From assembly GCA_022565615.1 (NCBI GenBank), contig JAIUMM010000014.1, forward strand, positions 1 through 38,734: a stretch of 38,734 nucleotides of DNA. The letters run 5' to 3'. Below, in pieces: positions 1 through 6,807 of this stretch. The notes under the pieces are model-generated. The model was not told the origin of the DNA. It searched no databases and worked only from the letters and a program-made list of their open reading frames with translations. Position 1 is the stretch's first letter; each line of letters starts with the position of its first letter. This DNA comes from Nanobdellota archaeon (GTDB taxonomy: Archaea > Nanobdellota > Nanobdellia > Woesearchaeales > UBA583). The position numbers and the translations under genes were made by a program.

Positions 1-1014
1 AATTTAAAAAATCATTTTTATAAATTACAAAATAAAATAGGAGCTAAAAAGATAATTTTCTACTCAATATGTATAATTAGTTTATTCATTTTATTTATCT
101 CATTATTAATTATATTTTTAAATAACACTTATGAATCTTCATGGAGAGATAATACTCAACTAGAAACTTTACATTTAATTCAAGATATTGAAAAATTTAA
201 TGAAAAAAATATCAATTATTCAATTATCAATGAATACTATTTAATTAATTTACAAAAATCAACAACTCAATCAAGAATCCTACTAAGAGAAAAATCAAAA
301 TCATTATATCAAGAATTTGGAATTAATTCAGATGAACTCATTAATTTATATAATAATTATGATGATAAAATTATAATTATTGATTTAAGAAAAAAATTAG
401 AATTTGAAAAAGGACAAATTCCAAATAGTATACATATTAGAGATACAGATTTCATTTTAAATAATTGGACTCAATTTATCAACTCTAACAAAACAATAAT
501 TTTGGTATGTTTCTCAGATTTAATTTCAGCACCTTTTTCAGAATTTTTAAATCGAAATAACATTCAAGCTAATTATTTGATAGGTGGAATTAGCAACAAT
601 CATAATAATAAAAACTTTCCTTTTCAAGGAGAATTAGATGACTCTTTTAATGTAATATTTGAATATTATCTAAATCCTAATTTAATATTTGAGTACAATA
701 AAAATCAAGTATTTATTGATGTAAGACCACCATTTCTAGAAAAAAATAATTTTTTAAATAATAATTTGAATCTAAAGGAGAAAGATTTAACAAATTTAGA
801 AAAAAATTTGAATATGTCAATTCCTTTATTTTTTGATGCCCTTACTTCAAATCAAATAAATACCATAATTGATTCTTTAAATTCCAATTACCAATATGTG
901 ATTTTATGTAATTCTCCTAGAAATTGTTGGAGTGGATATAATGTTATATTAGAATTAGAATCCAAAAATTTAAATATTAAGGGAATTGTAGACCTTGAAA
1001 ATTCATTTAATTAG
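1..1014 (+). CDS. Membrane-anchored tandem rhodanese-domain protein (5' end missing)
   Basis: The reading frame is open from the first base of the window to the TAG at 1012-1014, giving 337 residues, so the start lies upstream. A strongly hydrophobic segment at about residues 17-41 is a likely membrane anchor. Two rhodanese-like domains follow. The first runs from about residue 123 (IIIIDLRKKLEFEKGQIPNS) and has a cysteine at about 170 in the loop VCFSDLIS. The second runs from about residue 238 (FIDVRPPF) and has the active-site-like loop LCNSPRNCWSGYN with cysteines at about 303 and 308. Rhodaneses carry persulfide sulfur on the loop cysteine. Which sulfur donor or acceptor is used here is unknown. 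The first loop resembles the canonical CxxxxR/S loop only loosely, so one domain may be structural. The rhodanese fold assignment is fairly secure; the role is inference. Confidence 0.7.
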   Translation, partial: NLKNHFYKLQNKIGAKKIIFYSICIISLFILFISLLIIFLNNTYESSWRDNTQLETLHLIQDIEKFNEKNINYSIINEYYLINLQKSTTQSRILLREKSKSLYQEFGINSDELINLYNNYDDKIIIIDLRKKLEFEKGQIPNSIHIRDTDFILNNWTQFINSNKTIILVCFSDLISAPFSEFLNRNNIQANYLIGGISNNHNNKNFPFQGELDDSFNVIFEYYLNPNLIFEYNKNQVFIDVRPPFLEKNNFLNNNLNLKEKDLTNLEKNLNMSIPLFFDALTSNQINTIIDSLNSNYQYVILCNSPRNCWSGYNVILELESKNLNIKGIVDLENSFN

Positions 1015-1103
1015 AACAAATCAAAACATTTAATTCATTTTAGAGAATAAACAAACTTTAATTTGAACTATTTTCGAGTTTTCCTAATAATAATTCCTAA
1101 AGA

Positions 1104-1111
1104 TTTATAAA
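1104..1111 (+). promoter_or_regulatory. TATA box of rps2
   Basis: The octamer TTTATAAA is centred about 26 nt before the ATG at 1134. This is the archaeal TATA-to-start distance and predicts a leaderless or nearly leaderless transcript. Confidence 0.6.
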
Positions 1112-1133
1112 CTAAATTTAATTTTTTTACTTT

Positions 1134-1727
1134 ATGACGCAAGAATCATTAGTACCAATTGAAGAATACCTCACAGCAGGAGTTCATATTGGAACAAAAT
1201 ATAAAAATGGGTTTTCAAATGAATTTGTTCATAAAAGTAGACCTGATGGATTAAAAGTAATTGATACTGCTCAAACAGATTTAAAGTTAAAAGCTTTAAT
1301 TAGAGTAGTCTCAAGATATGAACCTCATGAAGTAGCAATTATGGGAAGAAGAGAGAATGCTAAAAAACCTCTAAATATGTTAAAAAACTTAGTTGGATTT
1401 GATGTATATACAGGTAGATATTTACCTGGAATGATGTCAAATGCTGAACTTGAAACATATAAAGAATATAAATTAGTTATTGTGTGTGATCCATTAACTG
1501 ACAAAAATATCTTAGAAGAAGCATTTTCATTAGGAGTTATGACAGCAGGATTTTGTGATACTAATAATAAAACAAATAAATTAGATTTAGTAATTCCGAT
1601 TAATAATAAAGGTAAAAAATCATTAGGTCTTGCTCTAATGCTTCTTGCAAAACATTATTTAATAAATAGAAAAATTATTAAAGAGAGTGAATTTACTTAC
1701 ACATTAGATGATTTCTCAGATGAGTAA
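1134..1727 (+). CDS. rps2: 30S ribosomal protein uS2, archaeal type
   Basis: This 197-residue protein matches archaeal/eukaryal uS2, a small-subunit protein at the head-body junction. Family landmarks are the N-terminal LTAGVHIGTKYKNGF, the internal VAIMGRRENAKKPL, the segment GRYLPGMM, and the later KLVIVCDPLTDKNILEEAFSLGV followed by GFCDTNN. The length is normal for the archaeal form, which is shorter than bacterial uS2 (about 230-260 residues). The ATG is supported by a TATA box about 26 nt upstream, with no room for a ribosome binding site, so initiation is probably leaderless. In many archaea rps2 lies with rpoN, rpoK, enolase or uS9 genes. Here it stands alone between a rhodanese protein and a tRNA. 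Confidence 0.95.
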   Translation: MTQESLVPIEEYLTAGVHIGTKYKNGFSNEFVHKSRPDGLKVIDTAQTDLKLKALIRVVSRYEPHEVAIMGRRENAKKPLNMLKNLVGFDVYTGRYLPGMMSNAELETYKEYKLVIVCDPLTDKNILEEAFSLGVMTAGFCDTNNKTNKLDLVIPINNKGKKSLGLALMLLAKHYLINRKIIKESEFTYTLDDFSDE

Positions 1728-1740
1728 TCAATAATTTTTA

Positions 1741-1748
1741 TTTATAAT
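1741..1748 (+). promoter_or_regulatory. TATA box of tRNA-Pro
   Basis: TTTATAAT is centred about 28 nt before the first base of the tRNA. It follows the rps2 stop directly, so the tRNA probably has its own promoter. Confidence 0.45.
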
Positions 1749-1772
1749 TATTATCAAATAACTATAATTTAA

Positions 1773-1847
1773 GGGGTTGTAGTGTAGCATGGCCTATCAT
1801 CGGACGTTTGGGACGTCTGGACCGCGGTTCAAATCCGCGCAACCCCG
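1773..1847 (+). tRNA. tRNA-Pro (anticodon UGG)
   Basis: A complete cloverleaf can be folded by eye. The acceptor stem GGGGTTG (1773-1779) pairs with CAACCCC (1840-1846). The D arm begins GTGT and closes weakly with TCAT. The anticodon stem GGACG/CGTCT encloses the loop TTTGGGA (1807-1813), whose anticodon is TGG, with U33 and G37 as expected for proline. The T stem CGCGG/CCGCG has the loop TTCAAAT. The discriminator base is G and CCA is not encoded. No intron is present. The GC-rich stems stand out sharply from the AT-rich surroundings. Confidence 0.95.
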
Positions 1848-1850
1848 TAC

Positions 1851-1855
1851 TTTTT
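1851..1855 (+). terminator. T-tract terminator after tRNA-Pro
   Basis: A run of five T residues lies 4 nt after the mature tRNA end. Archaeal RNA polymerase terminates at such oligo-T tracts without needing a hairpin. Confidence 0.4.
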
Positions 1856-1916
1856 AAAATATTCTAAATTAATCAAATTACATAATTTTAAAAACTTAAA
1901 TTATTTAAAAATTATT

Positions 1917-2252
1917 ATGACTAAATTAAAAGTTAAATTATTAAAATTGTTTGGAAAAATTGCCCCAATTCTCTTCTTAATTTTTGTATTAATATTTATT
2001 ATTGTATTTTTCATATCATTATTGTTTATTCTCAATCAACAAGATACAAATCTAGATAATTTTTTCCAAAGCTTAATAGTATTATTTACGATCATCATTG
2101 TAGGTTATCTTGCATATCTAAATATTGAAAGTAATAATGACATTTCAACATTAATTACTGCTTCAAATATAATATGGGTATTAACTATTGGATTTATGGC
2201 AGCAATTATGGGAACAGTAATTTTGACATTTGTTTTAAATCTATTTTTCTAA
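1917..2252 (+). CDS. Small three-helix membrane protein of unknown function
   Basis: This 111-residue protein has a short basic N-terminus (MTKLKVKLLKLFGK) and three predicted membrane helices at about residues 15-39, 47-68 and 84-110. A short polar loop (ESNNDIST) lies between helices 2 and 3. No conserved motif is recognisable. It lies alone between tRNA-Pro and the convergent aspS, and the AT-rich gap to aspS (2253-2333) shows only T- and A-rich tracts that could end both transcripts. The ORF is long for a chance frame and its hydropathy is coherent, so it is probably real. Confidence 0.6.
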   Translation: MTKLKVKLLKLFGKIAPILFLIFVLIFIIVFFISLLFILNQQDTNLDNFFQSLIVLFTIIIVGYLAYLNIESNNDISTLITASNIIWVLTIGFMAAIMGTVILTFVLNLFF

Positions 2253-2333
2253 ATATATGAAAATAAATGATAAAACTATAATAGTAATTTTATATTATTT
2301 AAAAAATTATTAAATTTATAATTTAAAAAAAAA

Positions 2334-4160
2334 TTAATTTTCCTTCTTTTTATCTTTAACTTGTAATCCTAAATCTCTTAATTGCTCCATTTTAAGAGGT
2401 GCAGGAGATTTTGTTAAAGGATCAAAACCATGTTTATTTCTTGGAAATGCAATTACATCACGAATACTTGCTTTTCCTTCTAAAATCATAATAATTCTAT
2501 CTAAACCTAATGCAAACCCTCTATGTGGAGGAGCTCCAAATTTATATGCATTTACAAACCAACCAAATGCTTGTTCAATATCTTTTTGTGTCCAACCTGT
2601 TAGTTCAAATACTTTTTGTTGTAATTTAGGATTTGAAATTCTCTGTGCACCTGATGAAATTTCTACTCCATTATATACTAAATCATAACAGTCTGAAACT
2701 AATGATAATAATTTTTCTTTATTCTCCTCTAAATTTTCTCTTGTACATGACATAATAAACTCAACATCTTTTTCAAGAGGCATTGTAAAAGGATTATGTT
2801 CAAAATCCAAACATTTTTTTTCTTCATCCCATTTAAATAATGGAAAATCAGTAGTCCATGATAAATAATGTTTATTTGTATCAATTAAATCAAATTCTTG
2901 TGCTAAATATCTTCTCAAACTATCCAATATTTCATTTGTTGCAGTGTAAGAGTCTGAAATAAAGAATAATAAATCACCAGGTTTTGCATTAAACATTGAA
3001 ATAATTGATTTTTGTTCCTCTTCATTAAAAAATTTGACAATAGAACCATCTAATATAGTATTATTTTCATCTAACAATACTTTCATCCAAGCAAGTCCTT
3101 TTGCACCAAACTCTTTTTGAGATAAGGAAATTAATTTATCAATTTCATTTCTTGTAAGTAACTCTTGACCATTTTCAAGTCTAAGTCCTTTTACTAATCC
3201 TCCTGATTTAGCGTTATTTGCAAAAACTCCAAATCCACAAGTTTTAGCAAGCTTAGAAATATCAACTAATGAATCCATTTGAATTCTTAAATCAGGTTTA
3301 TCACAACCATATTTATCCATAGCTTCATGATAAGAAATATGTTTAATATCTCCTTCAATTTCAACTCCATATACGTCTTTAAATGAAGATTTTACTAAAC
3401 CTTCTACAAAATTAAATAATTCTTCTTGAGAAGTAAAAGATTGTTCAACGTCTAATTGAGTAAATTCAAATTGTCTATCTTTTCTCAAATCCTCATCTCT
3501 AAAACATTTTGCAATTTGATAATATTTCTCAAGTCCTGAAACCATTAACATTTGTTTAAATAGTTGAGGTGCTTGAGGAAGAGCAAATCCACTCCCATGA
3601 CTCTTTCTTGAAGGAACAATAAAATCTCTTGCCCCCTCAGGAGATGAAGCAGTTAAAATTGGAGTTTCAACTTCAATATAATCTCTTTGTGACATGTAGT
3701 TTCTAATATAATTCATAAATTTTGAACGATTAATCAGAGATTTCTGCATTTCAGGTCTTCTTAAATCTAAATATCTATACTCAAGTCTTAATTCTTCATT
3801 AACATCTTTATAATGTTCTTCATCAATATCAAAAGGTAAAACTTCACAATTATTAATAATTGTAAAATTTGATACAACCACTTCCACTTCCCCAGTTTTA
3901 TGTTTTTCATTAACAGTACCCTCAGGTCTTGCTCCTACAATACCATTAATTTGAATCACACTCTCTCTTCTAATAGTTTCAATTACTTCAAAATTTTCAG
4001 TAACATCTGGATCAAATACAATTTGAGTAATTCCCTCTCTATCCCTTAAATCAATGAATTTTTTACCTCCATGATCTCTAATTCTTTGTGCCCAACCAAT
4101 TAATTGAACTTCTTTTGAAATATCGTTGCTTCTTAAAGCACTACATGTATGTGTTCTCAT
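2334..4160 (-). CDS. aspS: Aspartyl-tRNA synthetase, bacterial type, predicted non-discriminating
   Basis: This class IIb synthetase of 608 residues charges tRNA with aspartate. It has the bacterial architecture: an N-terminal OB-fold anticodon domain (1 to about 105), the catalytic core with QAPQLFK, the motif 2 region FRDEDLRKDRQFEFTQLD and motif 3 FGAPPHRGFALGLDRI, and a roughly 120-residue GAD-type insertion in the middle (about 290-410). Archaeal AspRS is normally about 430 residues and lacks this insertion, so the gene looks acquired from bacteria. In the anticodon domain, His30 (RIRDHGG) and Gly81 (RPEG) match the His31/Gly82 pair described for the non-discriminating Pseudomonas aeruginosa enzyme. 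That would let it also make Asp-tRNA(Asn), a substrate for GatCAB. The ATG lies about 27-30 nt from a TATA-like box near 4187. Confidence 0.95.
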   Translation of the reverse strand: MRTHTCSALRSNDISKEVQLIGWAQRIRDHGGKKFIDLRDREGITQIVFDPDVTENFEVIETIRRESVIQINGIVGARPEGTVNEKHKTGEVEVVVSNFTIINNCEVLPFDIDEEHYKDVNEELRLEYRYLDLRRPEMQKSLINRSKFMNYIRNYMSQRDYIEVETPILTASSPEGARDFIVPSRKSHGSGFALPQAPQLFKQMLMVSGLEKYYQIAKCFRDEDLRKDRQFEFTQLDVEQSFTSQEELFNFVEGLVKSSFKDVYGVEIEGDIKHISYHEAMDKYGCDKPDLRIQMDSLVDISKLAKTCGFGVFANNAKSGGLVKGLRLENGQELLTRNEIDKLISLSQKEFGAKGLAWMKVLLDENNTILDGSIVKFFNEEEQKSIISMFNAKPGDLLFFISDSYTATNEILDSLRRYLAQEFDLIDTNKHYLSWTTDFPLFKWDEEKKCLDFEHNPFTMPLEKDVEFIMSCTRENLEENKEKLLSLVSDCYDLVYNGVEISSGAQRISNPKLQQKVFELTGWTQKDIEQAFGWFVNAYKFGAPPHRGFALGLDRIIMILEGKASIRDVIAFPRNKHGFDPLTKSPAPLKMEQLRDLGLQVKDKKKEN

Positions 4161-4296
4161 ATAGTTTATAAAATACGTATAGTTTAAAAGATTTACTATA
4201 TTAAAAATTAATTGTGAATTGAATTTTTATTAAATTAATAAATTAAAACAAAAATAAAACAAAAAACTGTAAAATAAATCAATTATAAATTATATA

Positions 4297-4992
4297 TTAT
4301 AATTCAAAATCTATTTGTGATAAAGTATCTTTTGAATCAATAATTATCTTCCTATACAAAGTTCCTTTTCTCTTAGCAAGTCTTCTCTTCATCTCAAAAT
4401 CTAAATCTTCTCCAGTAGGTAAAATAATATCATCAACTTTGATAATATGTGAAATTTGAACCTCTTTACATTTTTCTTTAATATCAAATAAAAATTCATC
4501 TCTTAAAATACTCTCCATTTCTTTTGGCATAGTTAATTTACAAAAATCTGCAGTAATTTCCTTATTGGGCTTAGGAAGAGCTGATTTCATAGCAACTGAA
4601 ACATTTTCAAGTTTAAAGTTTACAAGTAAGTTATATCCTGAAAATAATTCAACAAAATCTTTTAAATTAACTTCATTATCCAATGTATATTTAAAAATTC
4701 CTCTCGCTTTACTTACTTTTGAATACATAATGCCTAAACTTTGAAGTTTAGTGCTTAAATCCTGATTCCAAATTAAAAAACCTTTAATATTTACTTTCAC
4801 ATTTCCTAGATGATTTGCAAGTAAAATTAAAATTTCATCAATAAAATGAAACGATGTTGATAATTTAATTGAACTTGATGTAAATTTGGCCTTTATAAGT
4901 GGACCTGTAAATTCTCCTTTTGAGTATCGTATTAACTTGTTGTGAGCGTGTTGAGTCTCATTTTTTTCAAACATATCTTTAATGTAATGCAT
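4297..4992 (-). CDS. Conserved archaeal protein of unknown function
   Basis: The protein has 231 residues from the chosen ATG at 4992. An in-frame ATG at 5043 would add 17 residues, but a near-perfect TATA box at 5012-5021 lies inside that extension, about 24 nt before 4992, so a leaderless start at 4992 (MHYIKDMFEKN) is preferred. The sequence is mixed alpha/beta and soluble, with no membrane helix. Features that look conserved are KLIRYSKGEFTGP near the N-terminus, ALPKPNKEITADFCK in the middle, a segment ISHIIKVDDIILPTGED, and a basic tail MKRRLAKRKGTLYRK. I have the impression of similar proteins in other DPANN genomes but know no function. The basic C-terminal patch could bind nucleic acid; this is a guess. 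Confidence 0.75.
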   Translation of the reverse strand: MHYIKDMFEKNETQHAHNKLIRYSKGEFTGPLIKAKFTSSSIKLSTSFHFIDEILILLANHLGNVKVNIKGFLIWNQDLSTKLQSLGIMYSKVSKARGIFKYTLDNEVNLKDFVELFSGYNLLVNFKLENVSVAMKSALPKPNKEITADFCKLTMPKEMESILRDEFLFDIKEKCKEVQISHIIKVDDIILPTGEDLDFEMKRRLAKRKGTLYRKIIIDSKDTLSQIDFEL

Positions 4993-5011
4993 AATATATT
5001 TTTCTAATTTG

Positions 5012-5021
5012 TATTTATATA
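5012..5021 (-). promoter_or_regulatory. TATA box deciding the start of the gene at 4992
   Basis: Read on the minus strand this is TATATAAATA, centred about 24 nt upstream of the ATG at 4992. It lies inside the longer reading frame that begins at 5043, which argues against that longer start. Confidence 0.6.
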
Positions 5022-5155
5022 TTTTTGTTTTAACTGACTTCAAAATTTTAAAAATTAAATATTCAAATTTTACTTAAAAAAGAAAAAAGAGTTCATTTTA
5101 TTACTTAATAGTAAGTTGAAATTTTTTTAAAACATATACTTATATCATAACTATT

Positions 5156-5635
5156 ATGAACTTAATTAAACAAATAATGTTAATAAGTGTGGCTTTAATC
5201 ATTAGTATAGCAACAATACAGGCATTTGATCCTTCAATGTTTGAAGAAGATGTAGATGAAGAATTTAATCAAGAACAGAGTAATAATCAAGAAGTTGAAA
5301 CAACCCAATTTGATCCTTCAATGTTTGAGGAAGATGAAGAATCAGTTAGCAATTCACAAACAGATAATAATGAGCAAACTACAACTTTTGACCCTTCAAT
5401 GTTTGAAGAAGATACAGGAGAAGAATTTAATTCTCAAACAAATGACCCAACTCCTCCTACTAATAATAATCAAAATGATAATAATTTAAATGAAAACAAT
5501 ATTATTGAAAATGTTGAAGAAAATTCATTCAATTTAGTATTTTTAGCAGGATTTGGAATTGTTGTAGTTGCCCTACTTGGAATCACAATTCTATATTCAC
5601 TACATTATTTTAGAAGAAAAAAAGTAGAATTATAA
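5156..5635 (+). CDS. Repeat-bearing single-pass surface protein
   Basis: This 159-residue protein has an N-terminal signal sequence (about residues 4-23, IMLISVALIISIATIQA) that could be cleaved right before the first repeat. A low-complexity acidic, Asn/Gln/Glu-rich ectodomain follows, then a C-terminal membrane helix (about 128-150) and a basic stop-transfer tail RRKK. The nonapeptide FDPSMFEED occurs exactly three times, at residues 24-32, 52-60 and 78-86, in an otherwise disordered linker. This layout suggests an anchored extracellular string of short linear motifs, perhaps docking sites for a partner. No family is recognised. A TATA-like stretch lies about 20 nt upstream. Downstream it converges with a Nudix gene. 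Confidence 0.75.
   Translation: MNLIKQIMLISVALIISIATIQAFDPSMFEEDVDEEFNQEQSNNQEVETTQFDPSMFEEDEESVSNSQTDNNEQTTTFDPSMFEEDTGEEFNSQTNDPTPPTNNNQNDNNLNENNIIENVEENSFNLVFLAGFGIVVVALLGITILYSLHYFRRKKVEL
5225..5413 (+). repeat. Three-copy FDPSMFEED coding repeat
   Basis: Three 27-bp units start at 5225, 5309 and 5387 and encode the identical nonapeptide FDPSMFEED. The DNA differs only at synonymous positions (for example GATCCT/GACCCT and GAAGAA/GAGGAA), while the linkers between units differ freely. Exact protein identity with silent drift points to selection on the peptide. Confidence 0.9.
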
Positions 5636-5719
5636 TAGAATTAAAATTTAATACATTTTTCAAGAAATATTTTAAAAATCAAAATTTATATTTAAACAAA
5701 ATAATTTTTGATAACATAA

Positions 5720-6193
5720 TTAATAATTAGCAGGATCAAATTTTTCAATTTCATTTTTGAAATATTTAATTGCTTCTAAATATGCTAATTTTTTAAAGTA
5801 AATAACTTTCTTAGGAGGTTCTGATAGTTTAACCCACTGAAATTTTTTAAACTCAGGTTTTGATTGTTTATCAAATACAATATCTGAATCTTCTCCATAA
5901 AAATATACTAAAAAGTATGTTTGAATTTGACCATCTATTTGATATTTTGATTTTAAATAAAAGGGAAATTTATATGTAACCTTATTTGGCATCTTTTTTA
6001 TAATTTTAATTTTTCGAGTCCCAATTTCTTCATATAATTCTCTTTTAAGAGCTTCTTCTCCACTCTCACCCTCTTCCACTCCTCCTTGAGGAAACTGCCA
6101 TGCATTATCAATCCAAATATGCTCACACATTAAAATTTGCTTATCTTTATTAATAATGATAGCAGCAACAGTCTCTCTAAAATGTTCTGCCAT
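5720..6193 (-). CDS. Nudix hydrolase, RppH-like
   Basis: This 157-residue Nudix pyrophosphohydrolase has an intact Nudix box at residues 37-59. It has the form G-x5-E-x7-REL-x-EE-x-G, with REL at 51-53 and EE at 55-56, which supplies the metal-binding glutamates. WQFPQGG just before the box is typical of the RppH/Ap4A hydrolase branch, which acts on NpnN or 5'-triphosphate RNA ends. Substrate specificity cannot be fixed from sequence. A longer frame begins with TTG at 6199, but the ATG at 6193 (MAEHFRETVAAI) fits better. A TATA box (TTTATAAA on the minus strand, about 6225-6232) lies about 35 nt upstream. The length is typical for a single-domain Nudix protein. Confidence 0.9.
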   Translation of the reverse strand: MAEHFRETVAAIIINKDKQILMCEHIWIDNAWQFPQGGVEEGESGEEALKRELYEEIGTRKIKIIKKMPNKVTYKFPFYLKSKYQIDGQIQTYFLVYFYGEDSDIVFDKQSKPEFKKFQWVKLSEPPKKVIYFKKLAYLEAIKYFKNEIEKFDPANY

Positions 6194-6269
6194 TTTCAAT
6201 TCTAATAATTACAATTACTAGAAGTTTATAAATATTCTTAACTTTAAAGAAAAACCATCTAAAAAATTA

Positions 6270-6293
6270 TAAATAAATAAATAAATAAATAAA
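6270..6293. repeat. (TAAA)6 tetranucleotide microsatellite
   Basis: Six perfect TAAA units lie in the 290-bp gap between the Nudix and ahaH promoters. The rest of that gap shows only the two promoter regions. Confidence 0.9.
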
Positions 6294-6453
6294 TATTATT
6301 ATTGTATCACCATAGTTTCATTAAAAAATCATTTTTATATCAGTTTAGTACCATTAAAATAAAAATCTTAAATAGGACAATATAATTATTTTATATAAAT
6401 TGAGCGATCATAATTATAAATAAAGTCGTATGGATATGTAATATAACGTAAAT

Positions 6454-6461
6454 CTTATAAA
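6454..6461 (+). promoter_or_regulatory. TATA box of the ahaH-atpI pair
   Basis: CTTATAAA is centred about 26 nt before the ATG at 6484, consistent with a leaderless operon transcript. Confidence 0.55.
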
Positions 6462-6483
6462 GCATTGAAAAATTAATTCAATT

Positions 6484-6807
6484 ATGAACAGTTCAATTCA
6501 ATCAATTCTTCACAAAGAAAAAACTATTGAAGAAGAAATACAAAAATCATCAAAGAAAATAGAACAAAAATATGAAAAATTAGTTTCTAAATATAATGAT
6601 GATTTGAATACATTTAAACAAGACGAAGAAGATACATATAAACTCAAAATTAGTACAATGGAGTCTGAAATTAATTCTAAAGCTCAAGAAATAATTGAAA
6701 ATGAAAAACTTAAAGCTAAAAAAATTAATTATGAAGAAAGTGCAACTAAACTATTAGATTTAATTTCTACAAAATTTTCATTAAAAATAGGAGGAAATAA
6801 AAAATGA
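6484..6807 (+). CDS. ahaH: A-type ATP synthase subunit H (peripheral stalk)
   Basis: This 107-residue, highly charged, almost wholly helical protein has a continuous heptad pattern over about residues 10-90. That is typical of subunit H (AhaH), which pairs with subunit E as the peripheral stalk of the archaeal A1Ao ATPase. Sequence alone is weak for such coiled coils. The assignment rests mainly on the next gene: its stop overlaps the start of the subunit I gene by ATGA at 6804-6807, and H-I is the usual order at the start of archaeal ATPase operons. It is the first gene after a TATA box, so it likely leads the transcript. Confidence 0.8.
   Translation: MNSSIQSILHKEKTIEEEIQKSSKKIEQKYEKLVSKYNDDLNTFKQDEEDTYKLKISTMESEINSKAQEIIENEKLKAKKINYEESATKLLDLISTKFSLKIGGNKK
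6789..6794 (+). promoter_or_regulatory. Ribosome binding site for atpI
   Basis: AGGAGG lies 9 nt before the ATG at 6804, inside the end of ahaH. This internal operon gene has a Shine-Dalgarno sequence, unlike the promoter-proximal genes, which appear leaderless. Confidence 0.75.

Noticed and set aside
5043-5043. Upstream ATG at 5043 as start of the gene ending at 4297
   Set aside because: A near-perfect TATA box lies between this ATG and the one at 4992, so the transcript probably starts after it.
5256-5489. Overlapping frame within the FDPSMFEED protein
   Set aside because: It is an out-of-frame reading of the repeats, lysine- and isoleucine-rich, with no start signal.
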